In this document: piece after piece, positions 54,576 through 62,104 of the stretch
Layout of the letters: each line of letters opens with the position of its first letter
Numbering within the stretch: the first letter of the stretch is position 1
From: Aquabacterium soli
GTDB lineage: Bacteria > Pseudomonadota > Gammaproteobacteria > Burkholderiales > Burkholderiaceae_C
Length of the DNA: 64,000 bases
NCBI RefSeq assembly: GCF_003933735.1
Contig: NZ_RSED01000014.1
Location: 51,883 to 115,882, forward strand
Direction of reading: 5' to 3'
Made by a program: the position numbers and the translations under genes
Notes under the pieces: generated by a model
Seen by the model: the letters and a program-made list of their open reading frames with translations, nothing else
Told to the model about the DNA's origin: nothing
Databases searched by the model: none

Positions 54576-56930
54576 TCAGAAGCGGTAGGCGAAGTCGTTG
54601 GAGTTCGCCACGGTGTGCACCAGGTCCACGAAGGCTGCAGCGCGCACCGGGTCCAGCGCGATCGTCTGCTTGAGGCCTGTGGGCACGGCCACCGAATAGG
54701 TGCCTGTCTTGGTGGCTTCGGCCACCTTCTCGGCCACGATCTTTTCCTGTTGTGCCAGGAAAGCCTTGAGGGCCACCTTCTCGTCCTTGGTCGGCTTGCG
54801 GGCGAAGAGCACCTCATACAGACGGTCGAACTGGGCCGATGGATCCTTGCCGGCTTCATTGATCACGCGGCCGGCGAGGGCTTGCGACCAGCCGAAGACG
54901 ATGTCGCTGTTGAACAGCGTCAGCGCTTGCAGAGGCGTGGTGGTCACATCGCGCTTCTGGTGAGGCTGCACGGTGTTGGCCGGGTCGAAGCTGACGGTCA
55001 GCGGGTAGGGCACCGAACGACGCACGAAGGTGTAGATGCTGCGGCGGTGAGCGTCTTCTGCCTTGGCGGGCTTTTGCCACAGGTTGCCTGCACCCAGGTT
55101 GTTGGGCACGGGCGGGAACACGGCGGGGCCACCGACCTTGTCCACCAGTTGGCCGGAGGCGTACAGCAGCGAATCACGGATTTCTTCAGCCTCCAGGCGC
55201 TTGCGCGGGAAGTAGGCCAGCAGCTTGTTGTCCGGATCGGCCTTGACCACCTCGGTGCGCTCGCTCGAGGCCTGGCGGTAGGCGCTGGACAGCATGATCT
55301 CGCGCTGCAGCTTCTTGACGCTCCAGCCTTCCTTCACGAAGCGGTCGGACAGGTAGTCGAGCAGCTCGGGATGGGTCGGCTTCTGGCCGGCGCGACCGAA
55401 GTCGGCCACGGTGCTGACGATGCCCTTTTCAAACAGCTGGGCCCACACGCGGTTCACGTAGACGCGGGCGGTCAGCGGGTTGTTCGGGCTGGTCAGCCAG
55501 TTGGCCAACGCCGTGCGGCGGCCCGATGACGTGGCGGTGGCCTCGATCTTCGGCGTGTCTCCGGTGGGGTTCCACAGCTTGGGCAGGCCAGGCTGTACTT
55601 CCTCGGTCGGGCGCTCATGGATGCCACCAAAGCGCAGGAAGGTGGGAGGGGCCTCTTTGCCGAGCTCGATGGCTGTGGTGATGTTCGTCGAGCTGATCTC
55701 TTGCGGGCGCAGCTTGTCGAACTGCTTGAGTTCGGCCTGGAGCTTCTCGTATTCCTTCCACTTCTCCACATTGGCGGCATCGTACTCAGGGCTGGCGGCG
55801 TCTTCGGCCGACAGCTTGAGGTACGCGACCTTGGAGGCGCGGTCCGGGGCCACGGTCTTGTGGCGCCAGTTCACCCACTTGTCCAGTGCGTTCCACTCTT
55901 CCTTGGGCTTGAAGAGCGAGTCTCGGCTGTCCGTCAGGTAGCGTTCCTTCTGGTACTTGATGGCCTTCTCGTCCAGGCCGGCCAGCAGTGCATCCTGCTT
56001 GTCGCGGATGTGCTTGGTGGCGGCGCGGTAGGCGGCCTGGGTCTTCTCCCAGGATTCATCGCCGGCTTCCTTGGTCTTGAGCTTGTAGCTCTCGTCGAAG
56101 GCGGTGTTGGCGAAGAAGGCCTGCAGCTGGAAGTACTCCTTCTGGCTGACGCGGTCGGCCTTGTGGTTGTGGCAACGCGCGCAACCGATCGTGGCGCCCA
56201 GCAGGGTCTCACCCACCAGGTCGGTCATGTCGGTCTCGATCTGGTACTTGCGTTGCACCAGGTCGCGCGAGTTGGCGTTGTCGGGGTAGCCGCCCAGGTA
56301 GCCTGTGGCAATGCGGGCTTCCTGGCTTTCGGGCCACAGCTCATCACCGGCCACCTGCTCCTTGATGAAGCGGTCGAACGGCTTGTCGCTGTTGAAGGCG
56401 TTGATCACGTAGTCGCGATAGCGCCAGTTGTTCGGGCGGTTGTTGTCGTTCTGGAAGCCGGAGCTGTCGGCATAGCGGGCCAGGTCCAGCCAGCGGCGTG
56501 CCTGGCGCTCGCCGAAGTGGTGGGACGACAGCAGGCGGTCGACCAGCTTCTCGTAGGCGTTGGGCGACTTGTCGTTGACGAAGGCCTGGGTTTCTTCCGG
56601 CGTGGGCAGGATGCCCCAGGCATCGAGCGTGACGCGGCGAACGTAGGTGGCGCGGTCGGCATCGCCCGAGGGCTTGATGCCGGCGGTTTCCAGCTTGGCC
56701 AGCACGAAGGCGTCGATGGGCGAACGCACCCAGGCCTTCTGCTTGACGGCGGGCACCTCAGGGGCCTTGATCACCTGGTAGGGCGACCAGGCCTTGGCGG
56801 GGGCTGCAGCTTTGGCATCTGCGGTGGCTGCTGGCTTGGCGGTGGCCGCCGGGGCCTTGTCGGTGGCCGCGAAGGCGGAGGCCGCCGTCAGGCTCACGAG
56901 GATGGCGAGATATCGCGCGTTGTTCTTCAT
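54576..56930 (-). CDS. DUF1549/DUF1553 (planctomycete PSD1-type) c-haem protein
   Basis: A 784-residue exported protein: signal peptide ARYLAILVSLTAASAFAATD, a low-complexity Ala/Lys stretch, DUF1549 (about residues 65-270: IDAFVLAKLETAGIKPSGDA, RRVTLDAWGILPTPEETQAF, ARRWLDLARYADSSGFQND), and DUF1553 towards the C-terminus (ANWLTSPNNPLTARVYVNRV, AEEIRDSLLYASGQL). CARCH at 250-254 is a c-type haem site inside DUF1549, followed by HNHK. An N-terminal planctomycete cytochrome C (PSD1) domain, common in such proteins, is absent here. It lies behind a sigma-54 promoter as the first gene of the operon. Activity is unknown; partners in the operon point to periplasmic redox chemistry. Confidence 0.9.
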   Translation of the reverse strand: MKNNARYLAILVSLTAASAFAATDKAPAATAKPAATADAKAAAPAKAWSPYQVIKAPEVPAVKQKAWVRSPIDAFVLAKLETAGIKPSGDADRATYVRRVTLDAWGILPTPEETQAFVNDKSPNAYEKLVDRLLSSHHFGERQARRWLDLARYADSSGFQNDNNRPNNWRYRDYVINAFNSDKPFDRFIKEQVAGDELWPESQEARIATGYLGGYPDNANSRDLVQRKYQIETDMTDLVGETLLGATIGCARCHNHKADRVSQKEYFQLQAFFANTAFDESYKLKTKEAGDESWEKTQAAYRAATKHIRDKQDALLAGLDEKAIKYQKERYLTDSRDSLFKPKEEWNALDKWVNWRHKTVAPDRASKVAYLKLSAEDAASPEYDAANVEKWKEYEKLQAELKQFDKLRPQEISSTNITTAIELGKEAPPTFLRFGGIHERPTEEVQPGLPKLWNPTGDTPKIEATATSSGRRTALANWLTSPNNPLTARVYVNRVWAQLFEKGIVSTVADFGRAGQKPTHPELLDYLSDRFVKEGWSVKKLQREIMLSSAYRQASSERTEVVKADPDNKLLAYFPRKRLEAEEIRDSLLYASGQLVDKVGGPAVFPPVPNNLGAGNLWQKPAKAEDAHRRSIYTFVRRSVPYPLTVSFDPANTVQPHQKRDVTTTPLQALTLFNSDIVFGWSQALAGRVINEAGKDPSAQFDRLYEVLFARKPTKDEKVALKAFLAQQEKIVAEKVAEATKTGTYSVAVPTGLKQTIALDPVRAAAFVDLVHTVANSNDFAYRF

Positions 56931-57024
56931 GGACGGACCCTCAGGACGTGGAACGATGTTTTCATCGGGCGTGGTTGGTTGGGCAAAAGACAAATGAAAG
57001 GTCATATTCGAACCAGCCTCAATC

Positions 57025-57040
57025 AGCAACTATCGCGCCA
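57025..57040 (-). promoter_or_regulatory. Sigma-54 (-24/-12) promoter of the DUF1549/DUF1501 operon
   Basis: On the minus strand TGGCGCGATAGTTGCT fits TGGCACG-N4-TTGCT with one mismatch and exact 10-nt spacing between GG and GC. Expected start near 57013, about 83 nt before the ATG at 56930. Its spacer and -12 part (ATAGTTGCT) are identical to the promoter at 60590. Confidence 0.78.
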
Positions 57041-57062
57041 GACGCCTTATTTATTTACTTAT

Positions 57063-57084
57063 GTTTGCGCATATGCGTATGCGC
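57063..57084. promoter_or_regulatory. Candidate activator site, GTTTGCGCATATG
   Basis: GTTTGCGCATATG (57063-57075) continues to CGTATGCGC, forming a near-perfect inverted repeat with a CATATG centre. The 13-mer is identical to 15121-15133 above ssuE and lies 23 nt above the -24 element. Confidence 0.5.
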
Positions 57085-57362
57085 TGGTTGAGTGTTTGAA
57101 AGAACGCATGTTTGAGGTCGTTTGTGCTGGATATTCAACATATTCGAGGTGCATTTGTTGCGGCGTCAGCAGTCGATGGCTCACGGGCTTCGGTGTGCAC
57201 TTGTCCCATCTGGGCAAGCCGCCAGAGGGGTCTTCCTTCTGTGCTTGCGTGGCTTGAGTTGCACAACGCGCAGTTGTTGAATAATCAACAGGATTTCATG
57301 ACATGCGATTGATTTGTCAGCACAGTCAGCTGCTGCAAAAGCCGCACATGGCAGATCGACGT

Positions 57363-57413
57363 AAAAAAGGCCCGGCACAGCCGGGCCACGGGCGGCGCGA
57401 TAATCGCGCCGCC
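57363..57413 (-). terminator. Double-hairpin Rho-independent terminator of the TonB receptor gene
   Basis: Read leftward, GGCGGCGCGA (57404-57413 pairing with 57391-57400) forms the first hairpin, then GGCCCGGC pairs with GCCGGGCC (57369-57387), followed by six T residues on the minus strand (A-run 57363-57368). It lies 18 nt past the receptor stop. Confidence 0.85.
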
Positions 57414-57430
57414 AGTTTCATGCGGAAAGA

Positions 57431-60256
57431 TCAGAGCTTCCCGGAGATTTGAATGCCGAACCAACGGGGCTCACCAGGCGTGTAGCTGTTCCAGGTCTGC
57501 ACTTGTGGTGTGTCGTCGTTGAACAGGTTCTTGACGATCAGGCTGACGTCGAACCCGTTGTCACGGCGGCCCAGGCCGATGGAGAAGTCTGTCTTCCAGT
57601 TGGATGGAATCCAGGCGTAGGTCGACAACGCCGCATCGCTGTTGAACTTGCTGCTGTAGGCGGTGTTGAAGCTGGTATGGAATGTCTTGTCGCCAAATAC
57701 CGGGCGCCTGTAATCTGCGCCGACATTGAAGGTGTATTTGGCTGCGCCTGTCAGAGCCTGACCAGACAGATCGGTGAACTTGACGCTGGCGTTGTTGTTC
57801 TCAGCCGGCTGCGGTGAGGTTGCAAACTCCTTGAACTTGGCGTCCGTGTAAGCACCAGCGAAGCGCAGTGTGATGTTCTTGAAACCTGTGTAAGAACCAT
57901 CGATCTCCAGGCCTTTGACCTCTACCTTGGGCGCGTTGCCGGTGTAGTTGACCGTGCTGTTCGATGCCTGATCGATCTCCGTCACGGGCTGCTGGTAGTC
58001 CTTCACGTTGGTGAAGAACAGGGCCGTGTTGACGAACAGGCTCTTGTTCAGGAAAGCCGACTTCAACCCCACTTCATAGGAGGTGACCTTCTCTGGCTTG
58101 GCCACGAAGGACTTGCCATCGACGATCTGAACTGCTCCACCCTTCTCGCCATACTGCAGGCTGGCGTAGGTGGTGTTGTCTTCATTGATCTTGTAGGTCG
58201 GGCTGATGACGAAGTTGGGCTGTGTCTTGCGGAAGCCCTCTGCTTTGACCAGCGCCCACAGCTTGCCCAACTGGTCCGAGCGTATGGCTTTGGCTGCGGC
58301 GATCTGCAGCTTCTGCGGCTGGGTCAGGCTGTTGTACGCAGCGCCCGGCGTGCTTGTGATGGTTGCGCCGAAGTACCTGTTGGCTACCGTGTCGGCCAGG
58401 CTCAACTGCTCTGCGGTGTTCGCGCTTGTCAGCTGACCGCCGGTGGTGGTGTTGACGACTTTGGTCTTGCTGTCGGCGAACACGACTGTGTCAAAACCGC
58501 CAAGGACGAACCCATTGACTCCGCTGACGGGATTGAGACCAACCCCCGCACCATCGGCGGCGATGTAGTTCGAGCCTGAGTTCTGGCGATTCTCGTGGGT
58601 GAAGCGCAGGCCAGTCGTGAGGGTGGTCTGCTCGGTGAGGTGCCAGTCGGCTTGGCCATAGATGCCAATGCTCTTGTTCTTCACTGATTGCGTGCTGGCC
58701 TTGTTCAGGCCCTTGAGCGAATTGACCATCAGAAGCCGGCCTGCGGCATCGGCGTTGAGGACTGCATACTGTTCGTTGTTGGCGAACCAGGCGCCGGCAT
58801 CGGTGCCCCAGCCCGCGTTCCATCCGCCATCCTTGCCGAAGTCCACGGAGTTCGCGAACCACAGGGCGCCAACCTGGTAGTCGACGAAGCCGCCTGGTTT
58901 GGAGCTCAGTCGGATCTCCTGGCTGCGTTGGCGGTATGCGTCGTTCTTGCCTCCGCCATTGAGTTGAACGTCGAAGGGCGTGGCATCGCTGTCGTTGCGA
59001 GCGTGGAAGTGGTAGTCGCGGTAAGCGGTGATCGAGGTCAGGTCATGGCTGCCCAGATTCCACTTCAACTCCAGTGAGGCCCCGTTGGTGGATGTTTGCA
59101 GCGCGCGCTGGTTGTCGTTGTTCGGATAGAGATTGCCCAGGTAGTCGGTGTCGTACCGGTAGCTGCTCTGGTTGGTGAACCAGTCACGACCGAGCTTTCC
59201 TTGGACATCCAGTGCCGTGTTGCCAGTGGTGGCGCCATTGCGGTATTGGCTGGGCACCTGCTGCTTGACCGTCAGGCCGTTGTAGTACTCACCGGACTTG
59301 GGCTGGATTTCAATGCTTGCCCGCGCGCTGAAATCGGGGCTGGGTGTCAGCAGGAACTGCACTCGGCCGGCCACGCGGTCCCGGTTGAAGTAGGTTTCAT
59401 CGTGGTTGTAGGCATTGGCGTAGGGGCCAGCGCCCTTGTTCACTGTCACAGCGCCACGGAAGGCGAGCAGGTCATCAATCACCGGGCCGCCGCCGGCAAA
59501 CTGGGCGATCACGGTGTTGCGTTGCCCCAGTGTCAACGACCAGTTGGCATCGGGGGTGAAGCTGGGCTTGCGCGTGGTGACGTTGATCACGCCCATGGTG
59601 GTGTTCTTGCCCAGCAGCGTGCCTTGCGGCCCGCGCGCCACTTCCACCGATTCAACGTCGTAGAAATCGAAGCTGCCCAGCGGGGCATAGGCATAGCTCA
59701 CGCCATCCAGGATCATGCCCACGCTGGCGTCCTGGGCCTCCACCTGGCTGACCTTGCCAACGCCGCGGATGGACAGGCTGTAGGTGCGTGAGTTGCCCGT
59801 GTTGCGAACCACGTTGGCGGCACGCTTGGTGATGGCGCCGATGTCCAGTGCCAGTTCGCGCTCGAGCTCTCGACCGCCGATCACGGAGACGGACAAAGGC
59901 ACATCCTGTACGCGCTCGATGCGGTTGCGGCTTCGAACCACCACGGTTTCAAGCTGCTGTTCCTGCTGACCAGATGCCGCGGTGCCTGCGGCATCTGCCT
60001 GTGCAGCAGGAGCGGGGGTTGGGGTATCAGCTGCCGGCGTCGGAGGCACGGCAGTGGGAGCGCCTTGAGCCGCGGCCAGCGCCTGCTTCAGCCGTGTGAT
60101 CTCGGCCTGCAGATCGGCCACCGAGGGCTCGGCATTCTGGGCATGGGCGGGGCCCAGCGCCATGAACGCGATCATGGTGGCCAAGGCTGCGATGGGCGAG
60201 CGTCGGAAGGGGGCCTGCGAGGCAGGGCGGAGGGCCGGCGCGTGATGAGGGCTCAC
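57431..60256 (-). CDS. TonB-dependent outer-membrane receptor
   Basis: A 941-residue receptor. After the signal peptide (ALATMIAFMALGPAHAQ) comes a short heptad-like segment (SVADLQAEITRLKQALAAAQ), a Pro/Thr/Ala linker, the TonB box region ETVVVRSR, a plug (VQDVPLSVSVIGGREL, GVGKVSQVEAQDASVGMILD, ARGPQGTLLGKNTTMG), and a 22-strand barrel ending GEPRWFGIQISGKL. The GTG at 60256 with CAGGAG upstream is preferred; a frame to 60313 crosses the promoter. The extended N-terminus before the TonB box is unusual. The ligand is unknown; neighbours suggest an organosulfur compound. The plug and barrel style resembles receptors of carbohydrate or aromatic compounds rather than siderophore-specific ones. 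Confidence 0.92.
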   Translation of the reverse strand: MSPHHAPALRPASQAPFRRSPIAALATMIAFMALGPAHAQNAEPSVADLQAEITRLKQALAAAQGAPTAVPPTPAADTPTPAPAAQADAAGTAASGQQEQQLETVVVRSRNRIERVQDVPLSVSVIGGRELERELALDIGAITKRAANVVRNTGNSRTYSLSIRGVGKVSQVEAQDASVGMILDGVSYAYAPLGSFDFYDVESVEVARGPQGTLLGKNTTMGVINVTTRKPSFTPDANWSLTLGQRNTVIAQFAGGGPVIDDLLAFRGAVTVNKGAGPYANAYNHDETYFNRDRVAGRVQFLLTPSPDFSARASIEIQPKSGEYYNGLTVKQQVPSQYRNGATTGNTALDVQGKLGRDWFTNQSSYRYDTDYLGNLYPNNDNQRALQTSTNGASLELKWNLGSHDLTSITAYRDYHFHARNDSDATPFDVQLNGGGKNDAYRQRSQEIRLSSKPGGFVDYQVGALWFANSVDFGKDGGWNAGWGTDAGAWFANNEQYAVLNADAAGRLLMVNSLKGLNKASTQSVKNKSIGIYGQADWHLTEQTTLTTGLRFTHENRQNSGSNYIAADGAGVGLNPVSGVNGFVLGGFDTVVFADSKTKVVNTTTGGQLTSANTAEQLSLADTVANRYFGATITSTPGAAYNSLTQPQKLQIAAAKAIRSDQLGKLWALVKAEGFRKTQPNFVISPTYKINEDNTTYASLQYGEKGGAVQIVDGKSFVAKPEKVTSYEVGLKSAFLNKSLFVNTALFFTNVKDYQQPVTEIDQASNSTVNYTGNAPKVEVKGLEIDGSYTGFKNITLRFAGAYTDAKFKEFATSPQPAENNNASVKFTDLSGQALTGAAKYTFNVGADYRRPVFGDKTFHTSFNTAYSSKFNSDAALSTYAWIPSNWKTDFSIGLGRRDNGFDVSLIVKNLFNDDTPQVQTWNSYTPGEPRWFGIQISGKL

Positions 60257-60308
60257 TGAAAGATACTCCTGTTGAAGAGATGGACCTTGTTTTCGTGGGC
60301 GCCTTAAC

Positions 60309-60324
60309 AGCACTTAACATGCCA
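60309..60324 (-). promoter_or_regulatory. Sigma-54 (-24/-12) promoter of the TonB receptor
   Basis: On the minus strand TGGCATGTTAAGTGCT matches TGGCACG-N4-TTGCT with two mismatches (C to T in the -24 part, T to G in the -12 part) and exact spacing. Expected start near 60297, about 40 nt before the GTG start. Confidence 0.68.
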
Positions 60325-60589
60325 TTGAGCATGCGCGAATCACATAAGCAATCAAGCGTCTGACATAACTCCTGCTCTCAAGGGGGCGCCATTGGTCGGT
60401 CGCGCATCGGAGGGTGTCATGTGGCGGTTCCTTGCTGTCTGGCCGCGGCCACTTCGCGAAAGACCAGGCCGTCGTTTCGTCGCCATCATGTTGCTGTGGC
60501 AGCAGCAGCCATGCGCGATGTGCTGCACGAGCAACAGCGACAGGAGTCCGATGAACACGGCTTCTCCAGGCGATGGCCTTCAAAATGCC

Positions 60590-60605
60590 TGGCTCGATAG
60601 TTGCT
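60590..60605 (+). promoter_or_regulatory. Sigma-54 (-24/-12) promoter of the rhodanese/b561 operon
   Basis: TGGCTCGATAGTTGCT fits TGGCACG-N4-TTGCT with one mismatch and exact spacing. Expected start near 60617, about 80 nt before the ATG. It shares CGATAGTTGCT with the DUF1549 operon promoter. Confidence 0.78.
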
Positions 60606-60696
60606 CGAATGGGCTCACTCAAGACATCGATCCGATGCTTTCGAGACGCTGACTCATCGACACATCGAACGCCTGTCCAGGCGAAGGTACATGCAC

Positions 60697-61155
60697 ATGA
60701 ACAAAAGCAAGACACTGCTGCTGGCCACCATGCTGGCCTTTGGCACCACCACTGCCTACGCGCAGACCGCCGCATCCACCAATGCGCCCACTGCACAGGC
60801 CTGGAAGTACAAGGCCAAGCGTCTTGAGCGCGCCGAGGTCGATGCCTTGCTGGCACAGCCAGACAAGCTGTTGGTGATCGACCTTCGTCGTCCCGACGAG
60901 CTGATCAAGTACGGCAGCTTCCCCGTCTTCATCAGCGTGCAGAACAAGGAACTCGAAAAGCACATTGCCTACCTGCCGCGGGACCGCAAGATCCTGACCG
61001 TGTCCAACCATGCGGGGCGTGCCGGTGCCGCTGCCGACCTGCTGACCAGCAAGGGTTTCGACGTGGCCGGTGCCACCGGGTCTGAAGACTATGAGAAGCA
61101 GGGGGGCACGGCGGTGACGCACATCACGGCGCCGACCCAGTCCGCAGCTCGCTGA
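60697..61155 (+). CDS. Periplasmic rhodanese-fold protein lacking the catalytic Cys
   Basis: A 152-residue exported protein (signal KTLLLATMLAFGTTTAYAQ) with a rhodanese domain: RAEVDALLAQPDKLLVIDLR is the first strand, and the active-site loop reads ILTVSNHAGRAGAAADLL. Where active rhodaneses have C-x-x-x-x-R, this has Ser103-N-H-A-G-R, so persulfide chemistry at that position is not possible. It may bind a sulfur species or act as a structural partner. The ATG at 60697 has GAAGG 9 nt upstream; an ATG two codons earlier is possible. It is followed after 41 nt by a cytochrome b561. Confidence 0.85.
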   Translation: MNKSKTLLLATMLAFGTTTAYAQTAASTNAPTAQAWKYKAKRLERAEVDALLAQPDKLLVIDLRRPDELIKYGSFPVFISVQNKELEKHIAYLPRDRKILTVSNHAGRAGAAADLLTSKGFDVAGATGSEDYEKQGGTAVTHITAPTQSAAR

Positions 61156-61196
61156 CAGACAAAGGTCTGCCTTCTTCCACATGGACGGAATCCATC

Positions 61197-61982
61197 ATGA
61201 AGCCTCAAGAAGTCATTGAGCATCTTGACGATTCGGCGCTGGTCCTGGACCGGGCGCCCGTCGAGACGGGCGCGCTCATCCGCATTCATCTGTGGGACCT
61301 GCCGACACGCGTCTTCCACTGGTCCCTGGTCTTGTCTGTCTCCGTGGCCATCGTGACGGGCAAGCTGGGTGGAGAGTGGATGGAGCTGCATGGCAAGGCT
61401 GGCCTGCTCATCGTCGGCCTCGTGACGTTCAGATTGGCCTGGGGTTTTCTGGGTTCGCGTTATGCACGTTTCCTGACGTTCCTGCCCACGCCAGGGGTAA
61501 TCCTGAACTACCTCAAAGGGCAGTGGCAGGGGGCGGGCCACAATCCCCTGGGGGCCTTGTCCGTGTTGGGCTTGCTGACCTTGCTGGCCGCCCAGGCCAT
61601 CACCGGGCTGCTGGGCAACGACAGCAACGCCTTCTTCGGCCCCTTGTTCTCATTGGTGGATGAGGAGGTGTCCAACAAGGCGACGGGCTGGCACCACCAG
61701 TTGTCCAACCTGCTGCTGGTGCTGATCGGCCTTCACTTGGCGGCCATTGCCTTTTACGTGGTGTTCAAGCGCGACAACCTGGTCAAGCCCATGGTGACCG
61801 GTTGGAAAGAGGTGCCCCATGGCAACAAGTCTGCGGGCGGCGCGCGCCCCATTTCGCTGATCGTGTCGTTGTTGGCGGCCGGGCTGGCTGTGTACGCGGC
61901 CAATGGCGCCTTCATACACAAGGAGCCTGCACCTGCGGTAGAGCAGGTGCCCGCAGCAGTCCAGCAGGCGCCGTCCTGGTGA
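61197..61982 (+). CDS. Cytochrome b561-type membrane protein
   Basis: A 261-residue protein of the bacterial di-haem cytochrome b561 (Ni/Fe-hydrogenase b-type) family. Four or five helices are seen, with haem-ligand His candidates in LPTRVFHWSLVLSVSV, ELHGKAGLLIVGLV, TGWHHQLSNLLLVLIGLHLA. It has an N-terminal cytoplasmic extension and an extra C-terminal helix (SLIVSLLAAGLAVYAANGAF) and Ala/Pro tail. It can pass electrons between quinones and periplasmic cytochromes. A possible 9-bp hairpin (62010-62018 with 62050-62058) follows. Confidence 0.88.
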   Translation: MKPQEVIEHLDDSALVLDRAPVETGALIRIHLWDLPTRVFHWSLVLSVSVAIVTGKLGGEWMELHGKAGLLIVGLVTFRLAWGFLGSRYARFLTFLPTPGVILNYLKGQWQGAGHNPLGALSVLGLLTLLAAQAITGLLGNDSNAFFGPLFSLVDEEVSNKATGWHHQLSNLLLVLIGLHLAAIAFYVVFKRDNLVKPMVTGWKEVPHGNKSAGGARPISLIVSLLAAGLAVYAANGAFIHKEPAPAVEQVPAAVQQAPSW

Positions 61983-62104
61983 TGAGATTCTGGAGGAGGG
62001 GAGCGCCAGCCGGTGGCGATGATGACAAGCGGCATGAGACCTCTTGCGGCGCCACCGGTAGGCACCCTGCGTGGAAAGACAACCGCTTTGAGAGATGCGC
62101 TGTC

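Larger units (their letters stand above)
56931..57430. promoter_or_regulatory. Intergenic region: DUF1549 promoter side and TonB receptor terminators
   Basis: This 500-nt spacer holds the -24/-12 promoter of the DUF1549 operon, an A/T-rich stretch (57041-57062), a GCGCATATGCGTATGCGC-type inverted repeat, and the terminator of the TonB receptor gene at its right end. The middle (57130-57350) shows no convincing gene; a short ORF there lacks a ribosome-binding site and family features. Confidence 0.6.
60257..60696. promoter_or_regulatory. Divergent sigma-54 regulatory region, TonB receptor versus rhodanese operon
   Basis: A 440-nt spacer with two outward-facing -24/-12 elements, at 60309-60324 (left) and 60590-60605 (right), 265 nt apart. 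Between them a central TTCGCGAA palindrome (60453-60460) is a possible shared activator site about 130 nt from each. No gene with a ribosome-binding site was seen inside. Confidence 0.65.

Noticed and set aside
55617..57257. 546-codon plus-strand ORF opposite the DUF1549 gene
   Set aside because: Antisense shadow that also runs through the sigma-54 promoter region; no recognisable domain.
57112..57312. Small ORF in the 57.1-57.3 kb spacer
   Set aside because: No ribosome-binding site or family resemblance, and the DNA there is better explained as regulatory sequence.
60422..60435. TGGCGGTTCCTTGC as a rightward sigma-54 promoter before the rhodanese gene
   Set aside because: Spacing between GG and GC is 9 nt, one too short; the element at 60590-60605 has exact spacing and a better position.
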